A stretch of 64,000 bases of DNA, taken from the NCBI GenBank assembly GCA_903970145.1, contig CAJCHO010000114.1:62001-126000 (forward strand), read 5' to 3'. The translations under genes were made by a program, and so were the position numbers. Source of the stretch: Mycobacteriaceae bacterium. Lineage in GTDB: Bacteria > Pseudomonadota > Gammaproteobacteria > Burkholderiales > Burkholderiaceae_D. Position 1 is the stretch's first letter, and every line of letters begins with the position of its first letter. The notes beneath the pieces were generated by a model, which searched no databases, was not told the DNA's origin, and was given only the letters and a program-made list of their open reading frames with translations. This document shows, piece after piece, positions 17,784 through 27,103 of the stretch.

Positions 17784-18698
17784 ATGGATGTTCGTTTTGA
17801 CGGACGCGTTGCTATTGTCACTGGCGCCGGTGGCGGGCTCGGACGTTGTCATGCGCTGGCCCTGGCCGCGCGTGGTGCGAAAGTCGTGGTCAATGATCTT
17901 GGCGGCACCGTTGACGGTGCCGGCGCTGCCTCCGCGGCTGCTCTGCGAGTAGTTGAAGAGATCCGCGCTGCGGGCGGAATGGCGATCGCCAACGGCGCGT
18001 CGGTTACGGATTTTGCGGCCGTCGAAGAGATGGTGCAGCAGGCGCGCGAGGCCTTCGGTCGCGTGGACATCCTGGTCAACAATGCCGGCATCCTGCGTGA
18101 CAAGTCGTTCGCAAAGATGGGCCTGGACGATTTTCGGGCGGTGTTCGAGGTTCACGTGATGGGCGCAGTCCACTGTACCAAGGCTGTCTGGGAGCTCATG
18201 CGGGAACAGGGATACGGCCGCATCGTCATGACCACTTCGTCGTCCGGCCTCTACGGAAACTTCGGTCAGTCCAACTATGGCGCGGCGAAGATGGCGCTGG
18301 TTGGCCTGATGCAGACTCTCTCGATCGAAGGGGCCAAGCACGATATCCGCGTCAACTGCCTGGCTCCGACTGCGGCTACGCGCATGACCGAGGGAATAAT
18401 CCCGGCAGCCCAGCTGGCTCTGCTCACGCCCGAGTCAGTCACTCCGGCGCTGCTCGCTCTGGTCGCCGAGAACGCTCCTTCGCGTGCGATCCTGTGCGCC
18501 GGGGCCGGATCGTTCGAGAGTGCCCATGTGAGCCTGACGCATGGCCTTCACCTCGGTACCGGCGATGGCGTTGCTGACCAGATCCTGGCGCGCCTCGACG
18601 AGATCAGCGATCGGGACGGCGATCAGGTACCTGGATCGGGCGCCGCGCAGGGCATGCTCGAGTTGACCAAGGGGGTTGTCGAGCACGCCGACAACTGA
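17784..18698 (+). CDS. Short-chain dehydrogenase/reductase (hydroxyacyl-CoA dehydrogenase type)
   Basis: This 304-residue NAD(P)-dependent oxidoreductase has the cofactor motif VTGAGGGLGRCHA near residue 12, NNAGILRDKSF near 98, and the catalytic Ser/Tyr/Lys in SSSGLYGNFGQSNYGAAKMA (Ser near 152, YxxxK near 165). The NDLGG segment after the second beta strand and the ILRD extension are typical of the 3-hydroxyacyl-CoA dehydrogenase domain of multifunctional enzyme type 2. A role in fatty-acid or sterol-side-chain oxidation is therefore likely but not proven. The ATG at 17784 follows GGAGGGG. Confidence 0.87.
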   Translation: MDVRFDGRVAIVTGAGGGLGRCHALALAARGAKVVVNDLGGTVDGAGAASAAALRVVEEIRAAGGMAIANGASVTDFAAVEEMVQQAREAFGRVDILVNNAGILRDKSFAKMGLDDFRAVFEVHVMGAVHCTKAVWELMREQGYGRIVMTTSSSGLYGNFGQSNYGAAKMALVGLMQTLSIEGAKHDIRVNCLAPTAATRMTEGIIPAAQLALLTPESVTPALLALVAENAPSRAILCAGAGSFESAHVSLTHGLHLGTGDGVADQILARLDEISDRDGDQVPGSGAAQGMLELTKGVVEHADN

Positions 18699-18711
18699 GT
18701 GCCGCTCGGTC

Positions 18712-20409
18712 CTACTGGAGCATAATCTGCGTGCGCAAGCTGCCAGCGCGCTGATGTCGCACGTGTACTTTGATTGGCGTTGCGAGTGGAGCCTCCACGA
18801 TCCACTCGAAGCGCACGCGATCGGCGCTCGCGCTCGCACCCACCCAGAATGACTGCGCAGTATGCAGATTCGACCAGCCCTCGAGTTCGCCCGCTTGCTG
18901 GCGCAGCTCCGGACTGAGCAGGGTGGCGCTGGCAGGCAGTTCCAGATCGGCGAGCACTCCGCGCAAAAGATTGTGGCGTAGCGCCATCTTCGTCACATAG
19001 CTTGGCAGCCAGCCGCTGTTTTGCACCGTCACACGCACTCGCCACGCCGTCTTGTCGACTGACGCGGAGAGCGCCTTGACTTCCACCTCGCGCAACTCGA
19101 GTTTCGGGATCAAGAGCGCCTGCCAGAGCAGCCACTGCGGAAAGCGCGCCCATTCGGCAAGGCGCCGCGAAGGTGGCGGATTTCGGAAAGCATAAAACCC
19201 ATCCCAGCCTCCGATTTCAACCGGACCAAGCTCGGGGTGATCAAAGGGCTGCCAGACATGGTAAGCCTGCCCCTTTAATTCCTTGTCGCTCCACTTGAGC
19301 AGTTTCAGGTCATCCTCGGGCGGATGGTCGCGGAACCAGTGAATCCAGTCGTGCTTGCCGATTCCGGCGGCCTCGTTGGCGTTCCAGATTTCGACTACCC
19401 AGAAGAAGGCGCCGCGGTGCTCATAGAGCCAATCGAAGGATCCCCCTATGGTCTTGCCGGGATAGTAGGCGAAGTCATCATGGATCGAGAGCGCCGGATA
19501 GCCCGTTAGCTGCGCGCCTTTCTCGCCCATCTTCTGATAGGCCCAAAGATCCTCGGGCAGCATCTTGTCGTCGGGACATTGCGAACTGGGACGCAGGAGG
19601 ACGCCGGCAAAGGTGTGGAAACTCACCCCCGAACAAATGTTCTCATGCGCACAGATGAATTCGATCAGGCTGCGCGCCTCCGGTTCGGAACCGGGGTAGG
19701 GTCCGGCCCCTTCCTGCTCGTTTTCCTGGCGCCAATGCGCCGGGAAGTTGCGATTCAGGTCCAGGTTCTGTGCTGACGAAGCAATGGGCAGGCTGGAACC
19801 GTCATAGTTGGTCAGACGGCCTTCGGTCATCACGCGGTAGTAGCGTCCGCCGCGATCGCCGGGCTCGCGCCGCACCAACAGACGTCCATCCTGCGGGTGC
19901 TCCTTCCAGGGTCCGTTGTCGTCGCGCACGCGCATCTGCAGGATCCGGCCGTTGCCGTCGATATCCTGCTCGATCAGACCGCGGACAGGTTCCTCATCGA
20001 AGGGATAGCGACGTGTGCTCGAACGGACGAAACGCGGGTCATCGGCGAGCGCCCACTCTGCTCCATCGGGATTCACGCGCGGACACATGTAGATTGTGCG
20101 CGAAGCCAGACAATAGGCGACATCCGGGTCGCTGATGGCCCGTGTCAGAAGCCACTCGAGCATGTACAGACAAACGGCACTGGCCGAGACCTCGGTCGCG
20201 TGGATGTTGCCGTCAATCCAGAAGGCCGGCTTGTCCTCAGCGGCACCCGATTCGATGTCGGTCAGTACCACCACGTAGATCGGTCGGCCTTCAAAACTGT
20301 GCCCGATGGTCTCAAGCGTTGCATAGCGCGGGTACTGATTCGCAAAGCCTCGCAAGTAGCCGACAAATTCGTCGTAGCGGTAAAAGCGGGAATGGTCGAT
20401 TGGGGACAT
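18712..20409 (-). CDS. M14-family zinc carboxypeptidase
   Basis: The 565-residue protein is a metallocarboxypeptidase. The zinc ligands are His70 and Glu73 in GNIHATE and a later His in GVSFHTFAG; the substrate-binding region is LDLNRNFPAHW, and the catalytic Glu is in WVVEIWN. The catalytic part covers about residues 8-390. The remaining 170 residues form a C-terminal beta-rich extension, with NSGWLPSYVTKMAL as in other long bacterial M14 proteins. No signal peptide is visible, so it should act in the cytoplasm. It converges on the SDR gene with 13 bases between stops. The peptide substrate is unknown. Confidence 0.88.
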   Translation of the reverse strand: MSPIDHSRFYRYDEFVGYLRGFANQYPRYATLETIGHSFEGRPIYVVVLTDIESGAAEDKPAFWIDGNIHATEVSASAVCLYMLEWLLTRAISDPDVAYCLASRTIYMCPRVNPDGAEWALADDPRFVRSSTRRYPFDEEPVRGLIEQDIDGNGRILQMRVRDDNGPWKEHPQDGRLLVRREPGDRGGRYYRVMTEGRLTNYDGSSLPIASSAQNLDLNRNFPAHWRQENEQEGAGPYPGSEPEARSLIEFICAHENICSGVSFHTFAGVLLRPSSQCPDDKMLPEDLWAYQKMGEKGAQLTGYPALSIHDDFAYYPGKTIGGSFDWLYEHRGAFFWVVEIWNANEAAGIGKHDWIHWFRDHPPEDDLKLLKWSDKELKGQAYHVWQPFDHPELGPVEIGGWDGFYAFRNPPPSRRLAEWARFPQWLLWQALLIPKLELREVEVKALSASVDKTAWRVRVTVQNSGWLPSYVTKMALRHNLLRGVLADLELPASATLLSPELRQQAGELEGWSNLHTAQSFWVGASASADRVRFEWIVEAPLATPIKVHVRHQRAGSLRTQIMLQ

Positions 20410-20636
20410 GGATCGGGGATTTGCCGGGAGGGGCGGATGGGTAGACGCATGATATCAATCGTTGCCAGCCAGTCGAGGGACTTTTCTTGGAAGCTCTACG
20501 CGATGCAGGCCATAATGTGGTCCATGTACGCCCCCAACCAGCCGCGTCGCGCCGCTAGCGCGCAATGCGTTCCCAGGTGCACCAGACTGAAGGCGGACAC
20601 GACGAGCGTGTCCCAAAGACCGGCTGTGGCTATCTG

Positions 20637-23546
20637 ATGGCAACGCTCACCATTCGCCGCAAGGTTCTGATCGCGCTGGTGCTGGTGACGATCTCGTTTG
20701 GCACCTTGCTCGGAATCGCCGCGTCTCGCCTGTATCTATTGCTTGGCATGACGACTGAGACGGTCAGGCTCGTGCAGATGGACTCGCTTTTGCACAAGCT
20801 TGACGTCTCGCTCAACTCCGGCCGTGGCCTCTTGTTCTGTGCGCAGACCGGCGACGGCCGCTTTCTCGAACAAGAGTCCAGTGCGAACTTCGGACAGGAT
20901 TTTCGTGCTCTGTCCGGCCTGATTGAGCAGGAGCAGCGCGATCAACCGGAACAGGGCGAAATTCAGACCCTCTTGCCGAGCCTGGCCGAGGTGGACTCGA
21001 ACTGGCAGCGACTCGACGGTGAGGCGAACCGGGTGCTGCGCGCCCAGTGCGAGTCGGCGCAGCGCGGTTTCATGCCGCGCGCCGATGAAGTCACTGCGGT
21101 GGGTCAGACGCGCTTTGTGCTGCGTGCCGCCTTGCGCGCCTCGCTCGATCGCATGGAAAGGGTCGTCGACGGGCGCGTCATGCAACTCCAGTTACGCAGC
21201 ATCGAAGCGCGCAGCGCCGCTTCCCAGCTGCTTACCGCAATCGGACTGGCGGCCGTGGTGCTGGCTTTCGCGATCGCGATCTGGCTAGTGAGCGCCGCTG
21301 CCGCCCAGGACGAGCTCAATCAGAGTCACGCCGACGAGGTCGCGCAGCGGCGTATCGCCGAACGGCGGCTCATTCACTCCGAGGCGCGAGTACGGACCAT
21401 CCTCGAAAACGTCCCCGATGGCGTGGTAACGATTGACGAGCATGGCCTGATCGAATCGTTCAACCAGTCTGCCGAGCGCATATTTGGTTACCGCGCCGCC
21501 GAGGTGCTCGGTCGCAATGTGAGCGTGCTGATGCCCGAGCCGGTCGGTCTTGCGCACGACCAGTACATGGAACGCCACATCGCGACCGGTGAGAAGCGCA
21601 TCATCGGGCGCCGCCGCGAGCTCCTGGCACGGCATGCCGACGGGGCACGTTTTACGATCGACATTGCTGTCACCGAAGGCTGGGTCGACGGCGAACGTCT
21701 GTATACGGGGATCGTGCGCGACGTCTCGCATATCAAGCGTCAGAACGAGGAGATCAAGCGTTTCAAGACCATGCTCGACAACACGCTCGACATGATCTTC
21801 ATGTTTGATCCGATCTCGCTGGTGTTTACCTACGCCAACCGTGGTGCCGAGGAGTCACTGGGTTTTGCGCGCGAGGAATTTCTGCGCATGCGCGCCAGTG
21901 ACCTCACGCCGGCCATGCCCGAGCAAGTGTTCCGCTCACACATCGCCCAGTTGCTGTCGGGTTCCCGACCCTGGCTCAGCTACGAGACTTCGCATCGACG
22001 GCGCGACGGCCTGCTCGTGCCCACCGAAGTGTTCCTGCAGCTGATTCGCAGCGATGCCGATGATTCGGGGCTGTTCATCGCGATCGTGCGTGACCTCACC
22101 GAGCGCCGCCGCATCGACCGTCTGAAAAGCGAGTTCATCTCGATCATCGGACATGAGTTGCGCTCACCGCTGACCAGTATTCGCGGCTCGCTGGGGCTGC
22201 TTATGGGCGGAGCGGCGGGCATCCTGCCCGAGCGCGCGCAGCGCATGGTCGAGATCGCGCGTAACAACAGCGAACGCCTGGTACGCCTGATCAACGATAT
22301 GCTCGATATGGACAAGATCGAGTCCGGCAAGATGCGTTTTGAGATGCGGCCCATCGAAGTCAGCAAGCTCGTCGAGCAGTCGGTCGAGGCCAATCGCGGT
22401 TATGGTGCCCAGTATTCTGCGCTGCTGGTGGCCGATCCGGTCGACTACGACCTGCGCGTTCTGGGCGACTTCGATCGCCTGATGCAGGTGATGAACAATC
22501 TGCTATCGAACGCCGCCAAGTTTTCGCCGACGCAGGGTCAGGTGAGCGTGCAGGTCGAGCGACGCGGTGCGCGGGTGCGCATTTCGGTCACCGATCGCGG
22601 ACCTGGCATTCCCGAGGGCTTTCGGGCGCGCGTCTTCGAGCGCTTTTCGCAGGCCGATACTTCGGATGCGCGTCAGAAGGGCGGCACCGGTCTGGGCCTG
22701 TCGATCTGCCGGGCGATCGTCGAGCGTCATGACGGACTGATCGATTTCGATACCGTGCTCGGACGCGGCACGACATTCTGGTTCGAGTTGCCACTGTGGC
22801 ACAACCCGGCGGCCATGCCGGGCGACGAAATCGAGGCTCCGGCACGACTGTTGATTTGTGAAGAAGATGTCGATGTCGCACACATTCATGAAGCCACGCT
22901 GCGTCAGGCCGGCTATCGAGTGGATATCGCCTACGGTATTGACGATGCGCGCCGTGCGCTGCGCGAGAGTCGCTACTTCGCGGTGACGCTGGCCGTCGGG
23001 CTCGCCGCAGAACACGGCGTCGGCTGGATGCGCGATGGACACGATGAGCAGGCCATGGCGCCACCGATCGTTCTGCTGGGTCCGGTGCGCGAGGAGCCCG
23101 GCACCAAAGCCGGCGGGTGCGTATTGCTTGACAGCATCAGGCTGCCCGAGGAACTCGCACGCTTATCCAAGCTCGTCGAACGGGCAGTTTTCGGGCGTGC
23201 CGCGGCCGCGCACCTCCTGGTGGTGGCACTTGCCCCCGACCTCGAAGAAACGCTGCAAGCCGCGCTGGTTCCGGAGGTCCGGATCGAGCACGCCCATGAC
23301 GCCACGGAAGCGCTCGAGCGGCTCGCGCGCGGCGCCCATGACGTGATCGTCGTCGGTACCGATCCGGTGAGCTCATGGGGCTGCGAGATGCTCGCCCGCC
23401 GTTCTGCTGCACTGGCGAGCGTGCCGGTAATACTGATCGCGCATGCGCCAGTGGCCGAGCCGCCGGGACATCTCGCCAGTGTGGTCAGCGACGACGGTAT
23501 CTCGACCCGGGAAGTACTTGCTATGATCCAGCGACTGGCCGCCTGA
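20637..23546 (+). CDS. Membrane hybrid histidine kinase with two PAS domains and two degenerate receiver domains
   Basis: The 969-residue protein has helix 1 at about residues 9-31, a helical periplasmic sensor of about 160 residues, helix 2 at about 197-219, two PAS domains (near 250-365 and 375-490), a HisKA domain with IIGHELRSPLTS (His506) and a HATPase with an N box NLLSNAAKFSP, DRGPGIP and GGTGLGLSICR. The C-terminal third (about 735-850 and 855-965) has the length and alternation of two receivers, but where the phospho-acceptor Asp should be the sequences read FAVTLAVGL and VIVVGTDPV. Both look unable to accept phosphate there. The ATG at 20637 precedes the first helix. The next three genes supply a receiver, an Hpt and a DNA-binding regulator. 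Confidence 0.9.
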   Translation: MATLTIRRKVLIALVLVTISFGTLLGIAASRLYLLLGMTTETVRLVQMDSLLHKLDVSLNSGRGLLFCAQTGDGRFLEQESSANFGQDFRALSGLIEQEQRDQPEQGEIQTLLPSLAEVDSNWQRLDGEANRVLRAQCESAQRGFMPRADEVTAVGQTRFVLRAALRASLDRMERVVDGRVMQLQLRSIEARSAASQLLTAIGLAAVVLAFAIAIWLVSAAAAQDELNQSHADEVAQRRIAERRLIHSEARVRTILENVPDGVVTIDEHGLIESFNQSAERIFGYRAAEVLGRNVSVLMPEPVGLAHDQYMERHIATGEKRIIGRRRELLARHADGARFTIDIAVTEGWVDGERLYTGIVRDVSHIKRQNEEIKRFKTMLDNTLDMIFMFDPISLVFTYANRGAEESLGFAREEFLRMRASDLTPAMPEQVFRSHIAQLLSGSRPWLSYETSHRRRDGLLVPTEVFLQLIRSDADDSGLFIAIVRDLTERRRIDRLKSEFISIIGHELRSPLTSIRGSLGLLMGGAAGILPERAQRMVEIARNNSERLVRLINDMLDMDKIESGKMRFEMRPIEVSKLVEQSVEANRGYGAQYSALLVADPVDYDLRVLGDFDRLMQVMNNLLSNAAKFSPTQGQVSVQVERRGARVRISVTDRGPGIPEGFRARVFERFSQADTSDARQKGGTGLGLSICRAIVERHDGLIDFDTVLGRGTTFWFELPLWHNPAAMPGDEIEAPARLLICEEDVDVAHIHEATLRQAGYRVDIAYGIDDARRALRESRYFAVTLAVGLAAEHGVGWMRDGHDEQAMAPPIVLLGPVREEPGTKAGGCVLLDSIRLPEELARLSKLVERAVFGRAAAAHLLVVALAPDLEETLQAALVPEVRIEHAHDATEALERLARGAHDVIVVGTDPVSSWGCEMLARRSAALASVPVILIAHAPVAEPPGHLASVVSDDGISTREVLAMIQRLAA

Positions 23547-23572
23547 GCGGTCCATTTCCGCGGGCACGGGGC

Positions 23573-23995
23573 ATGAAGCTAGAACGCATTCTGTACGTCG
23601 AGGACGATGCGGATATCCGCGAGGTTGTCTGCATGGCCCTCGAAGTCATCGGCGGCTTTACCGTGCGTGCCTGCTCGTCGGGCGTGGAGGCGCTGACCGT
23701 TGCTCAGGCCTTCGCGCCCGATCTTGCGGTTCTGGATGTGATGATGCCCGACCTTGACGGTCCCGGGACTTTACGCGGGCTGCGCGCCTTGCGCGAATGT
23801 GCCGAGCTGCCCGTGATATTTGTAACTGCGAAGGTTCAACCGAGCGAGGTCGCCGAATTTCTGGAAATGGGAGTACTCGATGTCGTTGCCAAACCCTTTG
23901 ATCCGATGACTTTGCCGGCGTCGATCGATGCAATCTGGCAGCGCCACCAGGTCGGGCGCCAGCGCATGGCCGATAGCGCTCCACCGGGCCGATGA
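23573..23995 (+). CDS. Stand-alone response-regulator receiver protein
   Basis: The 140-residue protein is a single CheY-like receiver. It has the acidic pair in YVEDDAD near residue 10, the phospho-acceptor Asp in AVLDVMMPDLDG near 53, Thr in IFVTAK near 85 and Lys in VVAKPFD near 107. No output domain follows. It starts 26 bases after the hybrid kinase, overlaps the downstream Hpt gene by 4 bases, and so probably takes the place of the kinase's own degenerate receivers in the relay. Confidence 0.92.
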   Translation: MKLERILYVEDDADIREVVCMALEVIGGFTVRACSSGVEALTVAQAFAPDLAVLDVMMPDLDGPGTLRGLRALRECAELPVIFVTAKVQPSEVAEFLEMGVLDVVAKPFDPMTLPASIDAIWQRHQVGRQRMADSAPPGR

Positions 23996-24348
23996 GTGCC
24001 TCGGCCGAGTTCGATGCACGGCTCGCCGAGCTGCGGCAGCGCTTTATCGATCGACTGGTCGATCGTCTGGCAACCATCGCCGCGGCTTGGCAGAGCATCC
24101 AGACGGGTTCGGATAGCGCACAGGCGCGCAGCACCCTGTTTCATCAGGTCCATAGCCTGGCGGGTTCGGGAGCAACTTTTGGCTTCGAGGCCTTGTCGCG
24201 CGCTGCGCGCGCGCTTGAGCCGCTAATGGATCCGCACCTGGTGCCACCGGACGTCGGGCTCGACGCCGGACAGATCGCCGACATCAATCGAATGCTTGGC
24301 GACCTGCTGCGGGAGGCCCAGCTGGTCAATCCCGTTGCGCGAATGTGA
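23992..24348 (+). CDS. Histidine phosphotransfer (Hpt) protein
   Basis: This 118-residue all-helical protein carries the Hpt signature FHQVHSLAGSGATFGF, with the phospho-accepting His near residue 49 and the Gly-Ser-Gly turn after it. It should pass phosphate between two receivers, most simply from the adjacent stand-alone receiver to the FixJ-type regulator downstream. Its ATG overlaps the receiver stop (ATGA), which indicates coupled translation and matched amounts. Confidence 0.9.
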   Translation: MSASAEFDARLAELRQRFIDRLVDRLATIAAAWQSIQTGSDSAQARSTLFHQVHSLAGSGATFGFEALSRAARALEPLMDPHLVPPDVGLDAGQIADINRMLGDLLREAQLVNPVARM

Positions 24349-24456
24349 ATATTGGGCGATTTTTTTGACCAAAAGGGCCACGGCGCAGATACTTTCTGGG
24401 ACTTAGGTACTTGCCACATCACCCCAAGTCGGTAAAAAATTGGGTAGCACTACTCA

Positions 24457-25143
24457 TTGAGCCTGCAAGAAACACCAAGAACGGACTTCGGCGTGTCAAA
24501 CAACTACTACGCAATCCCTGTCCCGCCAGTTGTTCACGTGCTCGACGACGACGAGTCCATGCGCGAACTGGTGATGGAGCTGGCACGGACTCTCAAGGCA
24601 GTTCCGCGCGCCTACGCCCGGGCCACCGAGTTTCTCGATGGTTATCGGCCGAGTCCGATCGAGTGCCTGGTCGTCGATGTGCGCATGCCCGACATGACGG
24701 GCCTTGAGGTGCAAAAGCGCCTGCTTGATGCCGGGCATCGCATGCCCCTGCTCTTTATCACCGGCTATGGCGAGGTCAATACCGCCGTTGAGGCGATGCG
24801 CACGGGTGCGATGGATTACATCCAGAAGCCATTCGAGCCGATGGCGCTGGCTGAGAAGATCAAGGCGGCGCTGGATCGCTCGCGCGCCCAGCATCGCGCC
24901 AGTCTCGAGGAAGGAACCATTAACGCGCGCTTCGCGCTTCTGACTTCCAAGGAGCGCGAGGTCGCGGTACGCGTCGTCGCAGGAAAGTCGAGCCGCGAAA
25001 TCGCAGATGAGTTTGGCTTGAGCATCCGTACGATAGAAAATCATCGCGCACGCATCATGGACAAGCTGCACGCCGACTCGGTGGTTGATCTCGTGCACCT
25101 GCTCAGTCCGCGCGTGGGCGCACCGCCTTCGGAAGCACACTAG
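24457..25143 (+). CDS. FixJ/NarL-type response regulator with LuxR-type HTH
   Basis: This protein of about 228 residues has an N-terminal receiver (VLDDDE near residue 29, acceptor Asp in LVVDVRMPDMTG near 73, Thr in FITGYG, Lys in IQKPFE) and a C-terminal LuxR-type helix-turn-helix (LTSKEREVAVRVVAGKSSRE near 160, then IRTIENHRARIMDKL). The receiver resembles FixJ and TodT-type regulators. It is the DNA-binding output of the relay in this locus. The start is uncertain: TTG at 24457 gives the full frame, while GTG at 24493 also leaves the receiver intact and has an ACGGA about 8 bases upstream. The regulon is unknown. Confidence 0.88.
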   Translation: MSLQETPRTDFGVSNNYYAIPVPPVVHVLDDDESMRELVMELARTLKAVPRAYARATEFLDGYRPSPIECLVVDVRMPDMTGLEVQKRLLDAGHRMPLLFITGYGEVNTAVEAMRTGAMDYIQKPFEPMALAEKIKAALDRSRAQHRASLEEGTINARFALLTSKEREVAVRVVAGKSSREIADEFGLSIRTIENHRARIMDKLHADSVVDLVHLLSPRVGAPPSEAH

Positions 25144-25255
25144 GCACACACGCCTGCGTGCTGCGGGCGCGCCGCTCGTGATATGGTTGCGGCTGTTTTA
25201 CCCAGCCGCGCCGCTTTGTTCGGCGCCGATCCGAACCCCAATTGGAGAGCGCACC

Positions 25256-25567
25256 ATGAAAAGCTCGCGCCGTACTTTCATTCTGAGCGGTGCCGGCCTG
25301 GCCAGCGCGCTCGTGCTGGCAAAACCTGTCTTCGCCCAGGCGGCGGTCGTCTCCGAGAGCGACGCGAATGCCGCGCCGCTTGGCTACAAGGCGGACGCCA
25401 CCAAGGTCGACAAGTCCAAATACCCGACCTACGCTGCCGGCCAGGTATGCGCCAACTGCCTGCTCTATCAGGGCAAGGCGACCGATGCCACCGGACCCTG
25501 CCAGGTGTTCGCGCCAAAACTGGTCTCGTCCAAGGGCTGGTGCCTGTCCTACACAAAAAAGGCCTGA
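25256..25567 (+). CDS. High-potential iron-sulfur protein (HiPIP), Tat-exported
   Basis: This 103-residue precursor has an SRRTFILSG twin-arginine signal ending near residue 28 (VFAQA), then a mature domain with the four cysteines of a HiPIP: CANC, then Cys in TGPCQVF and Cys in KGWCLSY, which ligate a 4Fe-4S cluster cycling between +2 and +3. It is a periplasmic one-electron carrier that in proteobacteria can feed terminal oxidases or photosynthetic reaction centres. GGAGAG precedes the ATG. The stop overlaps the dacB start (TGATG), so the two are translated together although functionally unrelated. Confidence 0.93.
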   Translation: MKSSRRTFILSGAGLASALVLAKPVFAQAAVVSESDANAAPLGYKADATKVDKSKYPTYAAGQVCANCLLYQGKATDATGPCQVFAPKLVSSKGWCLSYTKKA

Positions 25568-27015
25568 TGTCGCGAATCTGGCATGCCAGCCGGCATGCCC
25601 GGTTCGGCTCACAGGGGGTAGTCCGCCTGGTAGCGGGGCTGCCCCTTTTTGTTGCCCTTGCAGTCAGCGCAGCGGGTCTGCCGCAAGCGGTGCAGGACCA
25701 GCTGACTCGCGCGGCGATTCCCGAGTCGGCTGCGAGCATCTGGGTAGCCCCGGTGACGGGGGGAACACCGACACTTGAGTTGAACGCCGAGCGGGCGATG
25801 AATCCGGCTTCGACCATGAAGTTGGTGACCACTTACGTTGCGCTCCAGGCCTTGGGGCCCGCCTTTACCTGGAAAACGCGCGTCTACCTGCGTGGGGTGC
25901 TCGACAAGGGGGTGTTGAACGGCGACCTGACCATCAAGGGCGGCGGAGATCCCAAGCTCGTCATCGAGAATCTCTGGCTGCTATTGAGCGCAGTGCGCGC
26001 GCGCGGCGTGCGCGATATTGCCGGGGACATTTTGCTGGACCGCTCACTGTTCGAACCAGTCGGGGTAGATCCGGGCCAGTTCGATGCCGAACCGCTGCGT
26101 CCCTACAATGTCGCGCCGGACGCCTTGCTGTTCAACTTCAAGACCATCACGCTGCATTTCATGCCGGACCCGGTGACGCGCGTGGTGCGCGTCTATAGCG
26201 TGCCGCAGCTGGCGGGGCAGGAGATTGTTGCGCCACGCTACGGCGACGGCCCATGCACCGATCTGCGCTCGCACCTGGGGGCCGATTTCTCCTCGCCTGA
26301 GCGCGTCCGGTTTGCCGGGTCCTATCCGGGCGCCTGTGGGGAAAAGGAGCTGTCAGTAAGCGTGTACTCACACGCAGACTACGACGGGGCGCTCGTCCGC
26401 GAGCTTTGGACCGAACTCGGAGGTCATCTGTCAGGCAGCGTGCGCGAGGCCCGTGTTGCTGCGGACGCTGGCCTGTTCTACGAATACCAGTCGCCGCCGC
26501 TGGCCGATGTGGTGCGCGACATCAATAAATACAGCAACAATGTAATGGCCAGAGAGCTGTTCCTGTCTCTGAGCGCCGAGCTGCGCAGACCGCCGGCGAG
26601 CCTTGCCCAATCGGGCGACGTCGTTGCCCAGGTGCTTGCGGACAGTGGCCTTTCCATGCCGGAGCTGGTCCTTGAGAACGGCTCGGGGCTTTCGCGCAGC
26701 GAGCGTATTTCTGCGGCCAGCATGGGGCACCTCCTGGTGCAGGCCTTCGCCTCCCCGGTGATGCCCGAATTCATCTCTTCACTGCCGATGGTCGGCATCG
26801 ACGGCACGATGCGCCACCGCCTGTCGACCACCGTCGTGGCCGGCCAGGCGCATATCAAGACCGGTACGCTTGCGGACTGCCGCGCCATCGCCGGTTACGT
26901 ACTCGCCGCCTCAGGTCGGCGCTATGCGGTGGTGGCATTCCTGAATCACCCCAACGCGCCGGCCGCGCAGGCGGTTCACGACACGCTCTTGCAGTGGATT
27001 TATGAGCACGGCTGA
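25567..27015 (+). CDS. dacB: D-alanyl-D-alanine carboxypeptidase/endopeptidase (PBP4 family, S13)
   Basis: This 482-residue serine peptidase trims peptidoglycan stem peptides and opens cross-links in the periplasm. The three penicillin-binding motifs are present: Ser82-Thr-Met-Lys85 in NPASTMKLV, Ser323-Asn-Asn325 in INKYSNNVMA, and Lys431-Thr-Gly in AHIKTGT. The large insertion between the first two motifs is normal for the S13 family. A basic N-terminus then hydrophobic stretch (VAGLPLFVALAVSAAG, about residues 22-37) is the signal peptide. It overlaps the HiPIP gene by one base. Confidence 0.93.
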   Translation: MSRIWHASRHARFGSQGVVRLVAGLPLFVALAVSAAGLPQAVQDQLTRAAIPESAASIWVAPVTGGTPTLELNAERAMNPASTMKLVTTYVALQALGPAFTWKTRVYLRGVLDKGVLNGDLTIKGGGDPKLVIENLWLLLSAVRARGVRDIAGDILLDRSLFEPVGVDPGQFDAEPLRPYNVAPDALLFNFKTITLHFMPDPVTRVVRVYSVPQLAGQEIVAPRYGDGPCTDLRSHLGADFSSPERVRFAGSYPGACGEKELSVSVYSHADYDGALVRELWTELGGHLSGSVREARVAADAGLFYEYQSPPLADVVRDINKYSNNVMARELFLSLSAELRRPPASLAQSGDVVAQVLADSGLSMPELVLENGSGLSRSERISAASMGHLLVQAFASPVMPEFISSLPMVGIDGTMRHRLSTTVVAGQAHIKTGTLADCRAIAGYVLAASGRRYAVVAFLNHPNAPAAQAVHDTLLQWIYEHG

Positions 27016-27103
27016 GTGCGCGCGCGAAAAATTGCATTACACTGCCCATGTCTGCCGGGTGCCGCTGCACCGGGACAACCCGTGCATATAAGGATGCGAA
27101 GAA

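Noticed and set aside
23375-23572. Extended N-terminus for the lone receiver protein
   Set aside because: It would overlap the end of the kinase gene in another phase; the receiver fold begins at the ATG at 23573.
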